DNA from: JACMLD01 sp039916305
Lineage (GTDB): Bacteria; Bacteroidota; Bacteroidia; Chitinophagales; Chitinophagaceae
NCBI GenBank assembly: GCA_039916305.1
Contig: JBDSLR010000008.1
Coordinates: 161,251 to 225,250, forward strand
DNA: 64,000 nucleotides
Direction of reading: 5' to 3'
The translations under genes were made by a program, and so were the position numbers. The stretch's first letter is position 1. Every line of letters starts with the position of its first letter. This document shows positions 51,155 to 61,352 of this stretch, in pieces. The notes under the pieces were generated by a model. That model saw nothing but the letters and a program-made list of their open reading frames with translations. It did no database searches and had not been told where the DNA came from.

Positions 51155-51180
51155 AAAAAAACCCTGCTAATGCAGGGTTT
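51155..51180 (-). terminator. Intrinsic terminator of the 51208-51696 gene
   Basis: Perfect stem AAACCCTGC/GCAGGGTTT (51159-51167 with 51172-51180), loop of 4, U-run on the minus strand; 27 bp after the stop. It separates this gene from the 7-TM/kinase operon. Confidence 0.87.
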
Positions 51181-51207
51181 ATATTATAAGTTCAAACCAA
51201 CCAATCT

Positions 51208-51696
51208 TTAGATCACTATCATTCCGTTATCCCTGGTATCGATCAATATACCCGGATTTTCAAGGTCAAAACCAGTATCGCCCCCGCCGCTGGTGCATGT
51301 TGGGGGACAAAGCCGTCCAACATTAAAGGCCACTATTTCTGGCTTATTTCCTGTGTTGGTATATACATTTTTATCTATTACTACGCCATTGTCAAGTTCT
51401 TTTGCTTTAGTGGCTACCAGCACAATGGTCTGCCTGTCTTCATATTTTTCTTCGCCGGCGGTGTCTGCATCATATACACCAAAATACATTTTAACACCGT
51501 CGGCACCAGTAGCTTTTGCGGTATCAAGGAATGCCTGCAACTGGTCCAGACTATACCAAACACTCAAAGAATCTGCTTTGCCAATATGGTTGGAGTTTTG
51601 TACCCACCTTTCCTTTTTGTAGTTGCTCAATAAGGTATCAACATGTTTGCTGTTTACAAATTGGCCGGCTTGCGTTGCTTTCTTAATCAGTACCAT
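51208..51696 (-). CDS. Hypothetical protein
   Basis: A 162-residue soluble protein without signal peptide or membrane helix; I do not recognise the family. The first half is polar and helical (HVDTLLSNYKKERW, SLDQLQAFLDTAKATGADGV), followed by a beta-rich segment with MYFGVYDADT and QTIVLVATKA. The C-terminal end has CPPTCTSGGGD and a hydrophobic tail GILIDTRDNGMIVI. Base composition resembles its neighbours. It has its own terminator and an AT-rich 280-bp upstream region, so it is a single-gene unit next to the two-component system. Confidence 0.65.
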   Translation of the reverse strand: MVLIKKATQAGQFVNSKHVDTLLSNYKKERWVQNSNHIGKADSLSVWYSLDQLQAFLDTAKATGADGVKMYFGVYDADTAGEEKYEDRQTIVLVATKAKELDNGVVIDKNVYTNTGNKPEIVAFNVGRLCPPTCTSGGGDTGFDLENPGILIDTRDNGMIVI

Positions 51697-51975
51697 AATC
51701 TGGATAGTTTTTAGGTTATTGAAATAATTGCTTTAATTTCTTCAACAAAACTATACGACAAAATGGTAATAAAAAGGAGCTAGATCAAGCAGATCAATAA
51801 GTTATATATTATAATTATATATAATTAGATAGATCCCAGTCAATTGATTTTTTTGCGAATGCAGATGCTACAGAAAATAAATTAAAAAAAGTATAAATAT
51901 ATTTTAATTACTTCGTGATTATACTCGTATTCCATTGCGTTTTTTGCACAAATAATTAACCTTCAGCTTATTTAT

Positions 51976-52968
51976 CTATCGGGTAATCTGTGCGTTATAA
52001 GCAATATTGCTTATTTTATTGATTTGTTCCGCCACACTGCTCATTAATAAACTAAAGTGCAGGGGCAACAACAGACTTTCTTTCAAATTCTGTTCCAGAC
52101 ACTGCTGCACTTCCTGTATCTGGTATTCAAAACCATTATCGCCGTAGGGTAACGAAATGGTTTGTGTAATGACATCCTTTTTCCGTACATGCAGCACCGT
52201 TCCCTTGTACCAGGGTCTGTCCAGTATAATCGTTCCTTCTGAACCGCTGATCTCAGCAGTCAGCGGTGTTTGTGCTACAATAGAAGAAAGTATGTTTGCC
52301 ATCATGCCGTTTTTATAATACAGCAATGCATTAGTAGTTTCATCGGCGCCGGTTACTGATAATTGAGCAAAGGACTTTATTTCATCCGGTTTTCCCATAA
52401 TAAGTAAAGCCAGGAACAAAGGATATACACCAACATCCAGCAAAGAACCGCCCCCTAATTTTACATCAAACAAACGGCCGTCCGGATTAAAGGGGGCAGC
52501 AAATCCGAAATCAGCCCGCAGGTATTTTAACTCGCCTATTTCACCTTGCTTTATCAGCTCTTGTGTTTTATCTATAATTGGTAGAAACCTTGACCACATT
52601 GCCTCCATCAGGAAGCTGTTGTGCGTACGGGCAGTTGCTACCATTTCCACTGTGCTGGCGTGGTTCACAGACATCGGCTTTTCACAGAGGACTGCTTTTT
52701 TTTGCTGCAGACAAAGCAGTACATGCGCATGATGGTACGTATGCGGAGTTGCAATGTAAACCGCATCAATATCAGTATTGCCTGCAAGCGAAGCGTAATC
52801 GCCATAATAAACAGGTGCATGGTATTGCCCTGCAAATTGCTTCGCCTTTTCAGGATCCCTTGAAGCTACCGCGTGCAGGCTGGCATTGGGAACAGCTTCA
52901 AGCGCTGCCGCAAATTTTTGTGCAATTCTGCCGGGGCCGATAATCCCCCATTTAAAATTTTTAGCCAT
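51976..52968 (-). CDS. Gfo/Idh/MocA family NAD(P)-dependent oxidoreductase
   Basis: A 330-residue two-domain oxidoreductase: N-terminal Rossmann domain (WGIIGPGRIAQKFAAALEAV; DAVYIATPHTYHHAHVLLCL; the conserved AVLCEKPMSVNHAS with the catalytic Lys) and C-terminal domain with GGGSLLDVGVYPLFLAL. Family members act on sugars, inositols and other polyols. It begins 6 bp after the GH127 gene, so the two are cotranscribed and it may process a released sugar (inference). Substrate unknown. Confidence 0.92.
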   Translation of the reverse strand: MAKNFKWGIIGPGRIAQKFAAALEAVPNASLHAVASRDPEKAKQFAGQYHAPVYYGDYASLAGNTDIDAVYIATPHTYHHAHVLLCLQQKKAVLCEKPMSVNHASTVEMVATARTHNSFLMEAMWSRFLPIIDKTQELIKQGEIGELKYLRADFGFAAPFNPDGRLFDVKLGGGSLLDVGVYPLFLALLIMGKPDEIKSFAQLSVTGADETTNALLYYKNGMMANILSSIVAQTPLTAEISGSEGTIILDRPWYKGTVLHVRKKDVITQTISLPYGDNGFEYQIQEVQQCLEQNLKESLLLPLHFSLLMSSVAEQINKISNIAYNAQITR

Positions 52969-52974
52969 GGCCAG

Positions 52975-54951
52975 TCAGTAGTTTAATTTGATGTCATTGA
53001 TTCTAACGGGCAGCCATACCTGCATCTGGTTACTGCCCCGGTTGCACCAGGTGTAATAAGGAATGGCTACAATTCTTTTGCTGTTTGTTTGCAAAGAGGT
53101 GCCATCCTCACCCATTGCTATTACCGGCACAGTGGCTTCAAGCCCGATTACTGCCTCATCCAGCACTTTAAAATGAAAAGGCTTTACATCCGTATTTGCA
53201 GGAAACACTATATTCCATGCTTTGCCACTGTTATCAGCGCCTTCAACACAATATACCAGCGGCCCGCGTTGCAGCGCCACCCGGTCTTTGTTTTGTTTTA
53301 GTTCGCTGCGGCTGCTGATCTTTTCCACCGGCATTGCATATTCAAACTGTAATACATCGCCCTTATTCCATACACGGTCTATTACCGCATAACCTGAAGA
53401 ATCATCTTTATATATAGCTGCTTTGCCGTTTATTGAATAGCCTATAACTGCCGGGCCACCGTTCATCTTATACAAATCACCGGGCGCAGCTTTTTTATTT
53501 ACCCATCCCGGGATTCTGACATGTAAAGCAAATTTTGTTTTTTTAGCAGGATCTACATTTATTTTTACTTTTCCATCCCAGGGGTAACTGGTTTCCATTT
53601 TTATAGCAATATTTCCTTTTTCCAGTGGAATACTGGTATTGCTGCCTACAAATAAATTCACCCATATATCATTGGCTGATTTGGCATAGATGTAGTTGCC
53701 CAGCGATTCTACCAGCCGGGCTATATTGGCCGGGCAACAGGCAGTGCCAAACCATTCCTTCCTGGCATTTTTACCGGTAGAAGCAAGCGGGTTGCCATAA
53801 AAGAACCGGTCGCCGGATAAGCTCAATCCATCCAGAGCGCCATTGTACAAACTTCTTTCCAGCACATCGATATATACTGCTTTGCCGGTTAATGCATTCA
53901 TCCGTTGGTTCCAGAAAATCATTCCTACAGATGCACAGGTTTCACAGTAAGCCTGTTCATTGGGTAAGTCATAATCTGTACTAAACCCTTCGTTGCTGCC
54001 GGCAGAGCCAATACCGCCGGTTATGTACATGTTGCGGTATACCACGTCTTCCCAAACCGTTGTCATAGCTTTTAAATAGCCCTCGTCGCCGGTTAATGCT
54101 GCCACATCCGCTGCGCCGGTATACAAATACATGGCACGCACTGCATGGCCGGTTATTTCTTTTTGATCACGTACCGGCAGCACATCCTGCGCATAAGCGG
54201 TATCCTTCCAGTCGGTCCAGGTATATCCCTTTGCAAGTTTATGCCCGCGTTCTTCCAGCAGCCAGTGCGCCAGCTGCAGGTATTTTTTATTACCGGTTGT
54301 TTTATACAGTTTAACCAGTGCCAGTTCCAGTTCCTGGTGACCGGTAACCCAATCTTTTTTACCAGGTCCAAAAATTGAATCAAAGTAATCGGCCCATTTG
54401 ATCACGACATCCAGGAATTTTTTTTTGCCGGTGGCATCGTAATACGCCACCGCAGCTTCTATCATATGGCCTGCATTGTAATCTTCGTGCATACTCATAT
54501 CTGTCCAGCGCTGGTCAAGCCCTTTCAGCGTATACCAGGTATTCAGGTAACCATCCGGTAACTGGGCAGCCGCTATTTTATCAATCCATTCATCGCATTT
54601 TTTCTCCATCTGCGGGTTGGGATTGCTTTTCAGAGAATAGGCCATGGCTTCCAAAGCTTTAAACACATCACTATCATCATAAAAAATACCCTCATGTGCT
54701 TCTCCTTTACCGCGTGCTGCTTTTTCAAAATTCCGGATGCGGGCCGTAGCCGTTTCCGTTTGGTAAATGCATGCGGCCAGTGTTTTGTCTGCGACCTTAT
54801 CAATCTTTGGTTTCCAAAAGTTATCTGTAATATTTACCTGTGAAAAATTAACGGGTTCACATTTCAAAAAAGATTGCTGGGACGAAGCGTTATTGAATAC
54901 AAATGCCAGCAGGCAAATAGTTATCGTAAATCTTTTGTAAGGCGCGGGCAT
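52975..54951 (-). CDS. GH127 family glycoside hydrolase (beta-L-arabinofuranosidase type)
   Basis: A 658-residue secreted enzyme with signal peptide (MPAPYKRFTITICLLAFVFNNASSQ, partly) and an alpha/alpha barrel. The zinc/cysteine active site of GH127 is intact: E337 and C339 in AYCETCASVGMIFWN and C405-C406 in GTACCPANIARLVESL, which correspond to E338, C340, C417, C418 of the Bifidobacterium enzyme. GH127 enzymes release beta-L-arabinofuranose. It is followed by the Gfo/Idh/MocA gene and preceded by a terminator that separates it from the GH51 genes. Confidence 0.92.
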   Translation of the reverse strand: MPAPYKRFTITICLLAFVFNNASSQQSFLKCEPVNFSQVNITDNFWKPKIDKVADKTLAACIYQTETATARIRNFEKAARGKGEAHEGIFYDDSDVFKALEAMAYSLKSNPNPQMEKKCDEWIDKIAAAQLPDGYLNTWYTLKGLDQRWTDMSMHEDYNAGHMIEAAVAYYDATGKKKFLDVVIKWADYFDSIFGPGKKDWVTGHQELELALVKLYKTTGNKKYLQLAHWLLEERGHKLAKGYTWTDWKDTAYAQDVLPVRDQKEITGHAVRAMYLYTGAADVAALTGDEGYLKAMTTVWEDVVYRNMYITGGIGSAGSNEGFSTDYDLPNEQAYCETCASVGMIFWNQRMNALTGKAVYIDVLERSLYNGALDGLSLSGDRFFYGNPLASTGKNARKEWFGTACCPANIARLVESLGNYIYAKSANDIWVNLFVGSNTSIPLEKGNIAIKMETSYPWDGKVKINVDPAKKTKFALHVRIPGWVNKKAAPGDLYKMNGGPAVIGYSINGKAAIYKDDSSGYAVIDRVWNKGDVLQFEYAMPVEKISSRSELKQNKDRVALQRGPLVYCVEGADNSGKAWNIVFPANTDVKPFHFKVLDEAVIGLEATVPVIAMGEDGTSLQTNSKRIVAIPYYTWCNRGSNQMQVWLPVRINDIKLNY

Positions 54952-55150
54952 GTAAAATATATTAAATGATTATTTATACTTCTGGCTTACAAGGTAAAAT
55001 AAATTTGATGACAAATCCTCCCGCCTTCATGAAATGCTGCGCCGGCGCATAAGGGGTTTAATCCGAAACATTGCAAATGAGCAGCCCTGGTAGCTTTAGT
55101 GCGGCATAATCCGTAGAAGGGCGCCCCTGGCTTTCGAAACCCTTAACAAT

Positions 55151-55179
55151 AAAAAAAGCCGGCATAATACCGGCTTTTT
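55151..55179 (-). terminator. Intrinsic terminator after the GH29-GH92-GH51-GH51 series
   Basis: Stem AAAAAGCCGG/CCGGCTTTTT (55153-55162 with 55170-55179), loop of 7, U-run on both strands; 18 bp after the stop of the upstream GH51 gene. Confidence 0.9.
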
Positions 55180-55196
55180 AAAATTATAAAAAGCTG

Positions 55197-57179
55197 TTAC
55201 AAAACTTTCACACGCAGCACGCTAAAAGAATAGGGCGCTGTTACCAGGTTTATTTTTTTACCTTTTATGGCGACGGTAGACTCTTTTGGCGCAATGTTTT
55301 GCGGTTGGTCAAATGAATTAACGCTGTACAGATCATTGCTCTGCATAACAGTAAGCAATCCTTGTGCAGCGAGCTTTTTTGCGCCTTCCAGCGACAAGCT
55401 ATTGTTTTGTTCTTTGCCCGATGCATTTACAATTTTTACAATAAGCTCTTTGGAATTTTCATTGAGGCTTGCTGTTGCATATAAACTGTCTGTTCCGCCG
55501 GCCACCACCTCATTGTTCAGTGTAATGGGCAGCACCCTGGTACCCTGGTTAAGCGAGAACAATTGCTGGATATAATAATCCGGTGTGCCATATAAATGCA
55601 GGTTGTTTACCCAGATAAGATCCGGCGTCCACTGCCAGGCATCTATATGCGCAAACAGGGGCGCATATGATGCAATGCTTACCACATCTGCATTGCGCTC
55701 TAAGCCGGTCATAAATGCTGCTTCAGACAAGGCACTGAGCCAGCAATTTTTCAATTCACCTTTTACATCTTTTTCAATGTGTGCAGCATATTCACCACAA
55801 AATATTTTGACGCCGTTTCTCGGGTAATTGTCATACCGTTTTGCATTACTGAAAAACCAATCCGGTTTGCGGTAATAATGTTCATCAATAATATCTGCTT
55901 TCATAGCCCGCAGTTGTTTGTCGAGGTATTCAAAACGGGCACCATTGGGATCAGTACCGGAACTATTAACCAGTTTAAAGGCGGGATATTTTGCTTTGAT
56001 AGCTTTGGTAAATATCTGCAGGCGTTCTACATATTGCGGCCCCCAGTTTTCATTGCCAATACCCATCATGGTAAGATTGAAAGAAGCAGGGTGGCCCATG
56101 CCGGCCCGCACTTTGCCCCATTTCGTGGATGCATCGCCGTTAGCAAATTCAATGAGGTCAAGGGCATCCTGCACATATGGATCCAAATCGCTGACCGGAA
56201 CGGCTTCTGCAGAATTAAACTGGCAGGCCATACCGCAATTCAGGATGGGCAGTGGCTTTGCACCAATGTCTTCGGCCAGCTGGAAGTATTCAAAAAAGCC
56301 CAGCCCGAATGTTTGAAAATAATCAGGTGCCAGTTTACGTGCATATTCAAAGTTCCAGCGGTTAATTATTAGTTGGCGTTCCTCAACCGGGCCAATGGTA
56401 TTTTTCCACTGGTAGCGCTGCTCCAGGTTGGAACCTTCTACAATGCAGCCTCCCGGGAAACGGATAAAGCCCGGCTTCATATCGGCCAGCGCCTGCACCA
56501 TGTCGGCACGCATACCACCCGGTCTGTTCTTCCAGGTATCGCCCGGAAACAGGGAGACCATATCCAGGTCTATGCTGCCATCTCCTTCAAACCAGATATT
56601 CATGCTGCCCTTTAGTACTGTAGCATTTGCAGTAAAACTAACCGATTCCTTTTTCCATTCCGCACCGGTAAAGCCGGTAGTAATTGTAGCGCCACCGATG
56701 ACTCCCCCTGCGTCACTTACCAGCTCAATATGCATTTTATTACTGGTAGTGGTCTGCCGGTACAACACAGAAAAATCATAACGCAACCCGTTTTTAATAC
56801 CCATGCTGCGGAACCCTTCATTGTTTAAACCAATACTGCCTTTCGCGTTGTTGTGAAGGGTCACACGCAGGTACCTGGGATTGGCCGTATTGGCCTGCAT
56901 CCGGTTCAATACCAAAAAATCTCCTTCTGTGGCCGGCTTGCCCAGTATCTTCCAGCCCATCAGCGGTTTATTAAATTCAAAGGAACGGTTCTTTACCATC
57001 TCTGCATAAATACCGCCGTCCGCTCCAAAATTAATGTCTTCAAAAAATACGCCCCACATGCCGGGCTCAATGACAGCTTTTGGTTCGTTTACTTTTATTG
57101 AAAGTGTATGCTGCGCATGCATAGCTGCGCTGCAAAGCAGCGCGGCCAATGCAAAAACAACAGATTTGTATTTCATCAT
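55197..57179 (-). CDS. GH51 alpha-L-arabinofuranosidase, long form
   Basis: A 660-residue secreted enzyme with signal peptide (MMKYKSVVFALAALLCSAAM). An N-terminal carbohydrate-binding-like insertion (about 70-220) precedes the GH51 barrel, as in the larger arabinofuranosidases of this phylum. Acid/base E377 lies in GIGNENWGPQYVERL and nucleophile E463 in IFCGEYAAHIEKD. FINFGADGGIYAEMVKNRSF-like phrase (EDINFGADGGIYAEMV) is the family's N-terminal signature. It should release alpha-L-arabinofuranose from arabinan or arabinoxylan. It follows the second GH51 gene by 48 bp. Confidence 0.93.
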   Translation of the reverse strand: MMKYKSVVFALAALLCSAAMHAQHTLSIKVNEPKAVIEPGMWGVFFEDINFGADGGIYAEMVKNRSFEFNKPLMGWKILGKPATEGDFLVLNRMQANTANPRYLRVTLHNNAKGSIGLNNEGFRSMGIKNGLRYDFSVLYRQTTTSNKMHIELVSDAGGVIGGATITTGFTGAEWKKESVSFTANATVLKGSMNIWFEGDGSIDLDMVSLFPGDTWKNRPGGMRADMVQALADMKPGFIRFPGGCIVEGSNLEQRYQWKNTIGPVEERQLIINRWNFEYARKLAPDYFQTFGLGFFEYFQLAEDIGAKPLPILNCGMACQFNSAEAVPVSDLDPYVQDALDLIEFANGDASTKWGKVRAGMGHPASFNLTMMGIGNENWGPQYVERLQIFTKAIKAKYPAFKLVNSSGTDPNGARFEYLDKQLRAMKADIIDEHYYRKPDWFFSNAKRYDNYPRNGVKIFCGEYAAHIEKDVKGELKNCWLSALSEAAFMTGLERNADVVSIASYAPLFAHIDAWQWTPDLIWVNNLHLYGTPDYYIQQLFSLNQGTRVLPITLNNEVVAGGTDSLYATASLNENSKELIVKIVNASGKEQNNSLSLEGAKKLAAQGLLTVMQSNDLYSVNSFDQPQNIAPKESTVAIKGKKINLVTAPYSFSVLRVKVL

Positions 57180-57227
57180 GATGATTGAATTAACCTTGAA
57201 TACATTTTTGAAAAATTCAACAGCTGT

Positions 57228-58775
57228 TTACTTTAATTCAAGCACTACCACCGATGCCGGAGGAAGTTTTACCTGCAGGGCATTGCCTTTTAAACCGGCA
57301 CCATTAAATACAGCCGGTTTAATTTTATCAGGATTTTCAAAAGAATTATAATCCTGCAAACGTGCAGATGCCAGTATCCGGCCACTCACTTGTTTAAACA
57401 CAGTGCCGTCGAGATCAAGGCTAATATCAGCATTTTTAGAAGGATCTATATTGGTGAGCGAAACATGTACCAAACCATTTTTATCTTTTGATGCAGAAAC
57501 GGAAATTGCAGGCAATGAATCCTTGCCCATAACAAAGCTTGAGCCAACGATTGTCACCGGTATCAGCGTTGCATCCTGGTGTACATTGTACATCTCCATT
57601 ACATGATAAGTAGGTGTCAGGATCATTTTCTCTTTATCAGTAAGTATTACGGCCTGCAATACATTCACGCACTGTGCCAGGTTGGCAATGCGTAAACGGT
57701 CTGCATGATTGTTGAAAATATTAAGCGTTACACCCGCTATCATAGCATCGCGCATGGTATTTTGCTGGTACAGGAACCCTGGGTTGGTACCGGGCTCTAC
57801 ATCATACCAACCACCCCACTCATCTACTACCAGGGCAATTTTTTTCTGTGGATCATATTTATCCATAATGGCCGCATGTTTGGTAACCAGTTCTTCCATC
57901 TTCCAGGCTTCCTTCATGGTACCAAAATATTGTTCCGGTGTAAAATTTACAGCCGGGCCCTTTTTATTCCATGCCAGCACTGAATAATGGTGCATGGCCA
58001 CACCACCCAGCATGTTATGCGGAATATTTTTCATGAGCGATTCCGTCCAGTTATAATCTGCATCACTGGCGCCGGACGCAATGCGTAACAATCCACCGCT
58101 ATTTTCCCAGTCAGAAATAAAAGTGGCATATTTACGGTATTCATCAGCATAATATTCCGGTTTCATATTACCACCGCAACCCCAGGCCTCGTTGCCAATA
58201 CCCCAGAATTTTACTTTCCAGGGTTCTGCTCGTCCGTTTGTGGTCCGCAGATCACTCATCGGACTTTTACCTTTAAAATTTGTATACTGCACCCAGTCTG
58301 CCAGCTCCTGTACCGTACCACTGCCCACATTGCCGGAGAGGTAGGGTTCTGCGCCTAACACTTCACACATATTTAAAAAATCATGCGTTCCAAAACTATT
58401 GTCTTCCGTAACACCACCCCACCATTTATTTACCATGGCAGGTCTTTTATCTTTTGGGCCAATACCGTCCTTCCAGTGATACGTATCAGCGAAGCAACCA
58501 CCCGGCCAGCGCAGGTTGGGGATTTTTAATTTTTTCAACGCAGCAATAATATCATTGCGCACGCCATTGGTATTGGGAATGGTTTTGCTGGTATCACCCA
58601 CATAAAAACCGCCGTAAATACAATGGCCCAGGTGTTCGGCAAAATGACCATAGATATTCCTGTTGATTACGGGCGACTGAGCGCTTTTGCTGACCTGCAG
58701 TTTTACCGTTGACTGGCTGAATACTGCGCCATAAGATACTACGAGGAGCGTGATAATTGTAAGAGAGTGTTTCAT
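57228..58775 (-). CDS. GH51 alpha-N-arabinofuranosidase, short form
   Basis: A 515-residue enzyme with signal peptide (MKHSLTIITLLVVSYGAVFS) and a complete GH51 domain: NRNIYGHFAEHLGHCIYGG near the start, LRWPGGCFADTYHWKDGIG, acid/base E196 in FWGIGNEAWGCGGNM and nucleophile E319 in VVDEWGGWYDVEPG, then a C-terminal beta-sandwich ending in a hydrophobic strand. It lacks the N-terminal insertion of its neighbour. The two GH51 enzymes probably have different substrate lengths. A perfect -7 element lies 51 bp upstream. Confidence 0.94.
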   Translation of the reverse strand: MKHSLTIITLLVVSYGAVFSQSTVKLQVSKSAQSPVINRNIYGHFAEHLGHCIYGGFYVGDTSKTIPNTNGVRNDIIAALKKLKIPNLRWPGGCFADTYHWKDGIGPKDKRPAMVNKWWGGVTEDNSFGTHDFLNMCEVLGAEPYLSGNVGSGTVQELADWVQYTNFKGKSPMSDLRTTNGRAEPWKVKFWGIGNEAWGCGGNMKPEYYADEYRKYATFISDWENSGGLLRIASGASDADYNWTESLMKNIPHNMLGGVAMHHYSVLAWNKKGPAVNFTPEQYFGTMKEAWKMEELVTKHAAIMDKYDPQKKIALVVDEWGGWYDVEPGTNPGFLYQQNTMRDAMIAGVTLNIFNNHADRLRIANLAQCVNVLQAVILTDKEKMILTPTYHVMEMYNVHQDATLIPVTIVGSSFVMGKDSLPAISVSASKDKNGLVHVSLTNIDPSKNADISLDLDGTVFKQVSGRILASARLQDYNSFENPDKIKPAVFNGAGLKGNALQVKLPPASVVVLELK

Positions 58776-58825
58776 GCAATCGCTGATTTAAATGTAAAAG
58801 GAACCGGAACGGCTAATTCCATAAA

Positions 58826-58833
58826 CAAATATA
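58826..58833 (-). promoter_or_regulatory. -7 promoter element before the short GH51 gene
   Basis: On the minus strand TATATTTG, a perfect TAnnTTTG, 51 bp before the ATG at 58775; no TTTG at 19-20 bp upstream, so tentative. Confidence 0.4.
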
Positions 58834-58954
58834 TATTAAATGTCAAATTAACACTTGTTTTTTTATACGTTAGAAGACCCGGTGTACAGATACTGGCCCC
58901 ACTCCCTGCAACGCTGGTATTCTTCCTCCGGAATATCCAGGCTAATGGGCACCT

Positions 58955-61258
58955 TTATGGCCGCCCCCATGTGCCCGGTACTGCCTGCAATTCAATACTC
59001 AATGCGCCCCCTTTTATAATATCAGCATATTTTATAAAGGGATGTTTGTACACCTGGTTATTCCAGGTAATTTTTTTGATATAAGTATCGCCCGTATTTT
59101 TTCTGCTGCACTTTATACTAAATTGTTTACCGCCGGGTAGATGGATGGTAACAGCATCAAACAACGGTGTACACAGTTGGTAGTCGCCCGAAACCGGATT
59201 AACCGGGTAAAAGCCGATAGCAGCAAAAACATACCAGGCGCTCATTTGCCCGGCGTCGTCGTTGCCGCTCAAACCACCGGGGCCATCACCGTACTCCTCC
59301 GCCCGTATCTTATTGACTGCCTGCTGGGTTTTCCAGGGTGAAGCAGTGTAATTATACATAAACGGTATCTGGTGGCCTGGTTCATTACCGTGCCAGTATT
59401 CATTTTTAAGAAATAAGCTGTCCAGTGCCGTTTCCAGTTTTTTTGTACCACCCATCAGTTTGGCCAGGCCAGTTACATCCTGCGGTACGTAAAAACTGTA
59501 TTGTCGTGGTGTCCCTTCCGTAATATAAGCTTCCCTAGTATCTGCGTGAAAGGAGTTGGCCCATTGCCCGGTGGTATAACGGCCACGCACCATACCTGTT
59601 GATCTGTCAAAGACATTTTGGTAATTACCTGAACGTTTTTGCAGATCCAGCAAATCCTTCCTTTTGTTCAGACCTTTAGCAATAACGGATAAGGCATAAT
59701 CATCGAACGCATATTCCAGTGTGCGGCTTACCTGTTCTTTTTTGTGAAAAGCTTCCTGCACACTGTCTTCCATGGGTATAAAACCGTATTGTAAATAGGA
59801 AGGCAGCGCACGCCGGCCCATGCCATTGATATAATCTGCTTTGCCCGCTGTTTCAAACGCGTTTTTCCGGAGCAGCCGGTAAGCTTCATTGACATCGTAA
59901 CCGCGTATATCTTTTGCATAGGCGGAGGCAATAAAAGCAGTTGTATGATCACCAATCATGGCAGCTGTGTAATTGTTCCAGCAGGGAAAAATGGGCATCC
60001 AGCCACCCTGGCGGCCTTTCAGGACCAGTGACCGGACAAATGCATTTATTTTTTCCGGTTGTAATATTTCCAGCAGGGGCAATTGTGCGCGATAAATATC
60101 CCACATGGAGAAATCATCATAATAATCACCGGTTTCCATTTTTTCAAGTTGGTAGTTGCCGGCAAATTGCGGGTAGCTGCCATCCGCATCGCTGAACAAC
60201 CGGGGGTGTTGCATGGCATGGTAGAGGGCGGTATAAAAAATTCGTTTGTCCTTTTCTATCGCAGTTTTTACTTCAACCTGTGCCAGGGCGGTTTCCCAGG
60301 TCTTTTGTGCTTTAGTATGTGTTGCTTCAAAATCGTAGCCAGGAATTTCTGCCTGCAGGTTTTGCCGGGCGCCGGCCATGCTGCTGAAAGAAGTTCCTAC
60401 CCGGATGCGCAACCGCTCTCCTTTTTGCATTCCAAAACCTACATACACACCAGCGTCTTTTTTATTACTTATACTGTCAGTTGAAAAAACATGGCTGCCA
60501 CTGAATACACCGCTGCTTCCGATAGCCTTTTCAATCTTAATATAAAACCACCCATTAAATCCCGCAGGCTGTCCCCAGCCCTGGTAAATACGGTGCGCCG
60601 GGTTGTACCCATATACCTCTCCTGTTGCCGCATTCACTTTTACAAAACCCATCGCTTTATCGCTGTTTGGTGTAATGAGCAGGTATAAACTGTCGGCCTG
60701 CTGCATGGTAAATTGCAGGATGCCACACCGCAGGCTGGCGGTTATTTCTGTTGTAAGGTTCCGTGCCGGCAAATCAAGTTTATAATAAGCTGGTGTGGCT
60801 GTTTCATTGCCATGGGAGTAGGGAATCGCATATTCACCTGCACCGGTTTTTAGGGTGCCCGTTACCGGCATAATGGTAAAGCTGCCGTAATCCTGCGTGC
60901 AGGATCCGCTGAGCCAGTGGCTGCCCCGGAAGCCGGTCAGCAGCGAGTCTTTATAGAAGTAAGGGGGCACACATTTGTTTTCTGTCTGCCTTGTCTGTGC
61001 TGTCCACTGCGTCATGGCAAAAGGCAACCCCACTGACGGAATGGTATTGGCATTTTTTTCAGAACCGGCTTCGCTGTGTTTCAGTGCTGCTGGAGTGGTA
61101 GAAGGTGCGGTACCAGATAAAGGCTGTACATAGCGCAGCAAATCCTGCCCCTGCAGCAAATGGTTCAATGAAAAAAAGACAATAACAGAAAGAATGTTTT
61201 TTATGAACCCGGCGGAAAGCCTGCTATACCGCTTATGTTGCGTCGCACCCTTCATCAT
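58955..61258 (-). CDS. GH92 family alpha-mannosidase-like glycoside hydrolase
   Basis: A 767-residue GH92 protein. Typical blocks are GLPFAMTQWTAQT, YFYKDSLLTGFRGSHWLSG, the barrel region MWDIYRAQLPLLEILQPEKI, GGWMPIFPCWNNYTAAMIGD, EPGHQIPFMYNYTASPWKTQ, and the catalytic Asp region GLSGNDDAGQMSAWYVFAAI. GH92 enzymes are calcium-dependent exo-alpha-mannosidases. The frame is open to 61333; the ATG at 61258 (MMKGATQHKR) is chosen and gives a hydrophobic helix (NILSVIVFFSLNHLL) at about 23-37 as signal. Its place in a pentose/arabinan cluster is unusual. Confidence 0.9.
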   Translation of the reverse strand: MMKGATQHKRYSRLSAGFIKNILSVIVFFSLNHLLQGQDLLRYVQPLSGTAPSTTPAALKHSEAGSEKNANTIPSVGLPFAMTQWTAQTRQTENKCVPPYFYKDSLLTGFRGSHWLSGSCTQDYGSFTIMPVTGTLKTGAGEYAIPYSHGNETATPAYYKLDLPARNLTTEITASLRCGILQFTMQQADSLYLLITPNSDKAMGFVKVNAATGEVYGYNPAHRIYQGWGQPAGFNGWFYIKIEKAIGSSGVFSGSHVFSTDSISNKKDAGVYVGFGMQKGERLRIRVGTSFSSMAGARQNLQAEIPGYDFEATHTKAQKTWETALAQVEVKTAIEKDKRIFYTALYHAMQHPRLFSDADGSYPQFAGNYQLEKMETGDYYDDFSMWDIYRAQLPLLEILQPEKINAFVRSLVLKGRQGGWMPIFPCWNNYTAAMIGDHTTAFIASAYAKDIRGYDVNEAYRLLRKNAFETAGKADYINGMGRRALPSYLQYGFIPMEDSVQEAFHKKEQVSRTLEYAFDDYALSVIAKGLNKRKDLLDLQKRSGNYQNVFDRSTGMVRGRYTTGQWANSFHADTREAYITEGTPRQYSFYVPQDVTGLAKLMGGTKKLETALDSLFLKNEYWHGNEPGHQIPFMYNYTASPWKTQQAVNKIRAEEYGDGPGGLSGNDDAGQMSAWYVFAAIGFYPVNPVSGDYQLCTPLFDAVTIHLPGGKQFSIKCSRKNTGDTYIKKITWNNQVYKHPFIKYADIIKGGALSIELQAVPGTWGRP

Positions 61259-61352
61259 GTTGATTTCTGGTGTACAAAAGGATTTAAAAAATTGGACTGG
61301 TACAGATAAGAAGTTTATTTTAAAAATGCCCATGTTCTTATATTGCTGCTGC

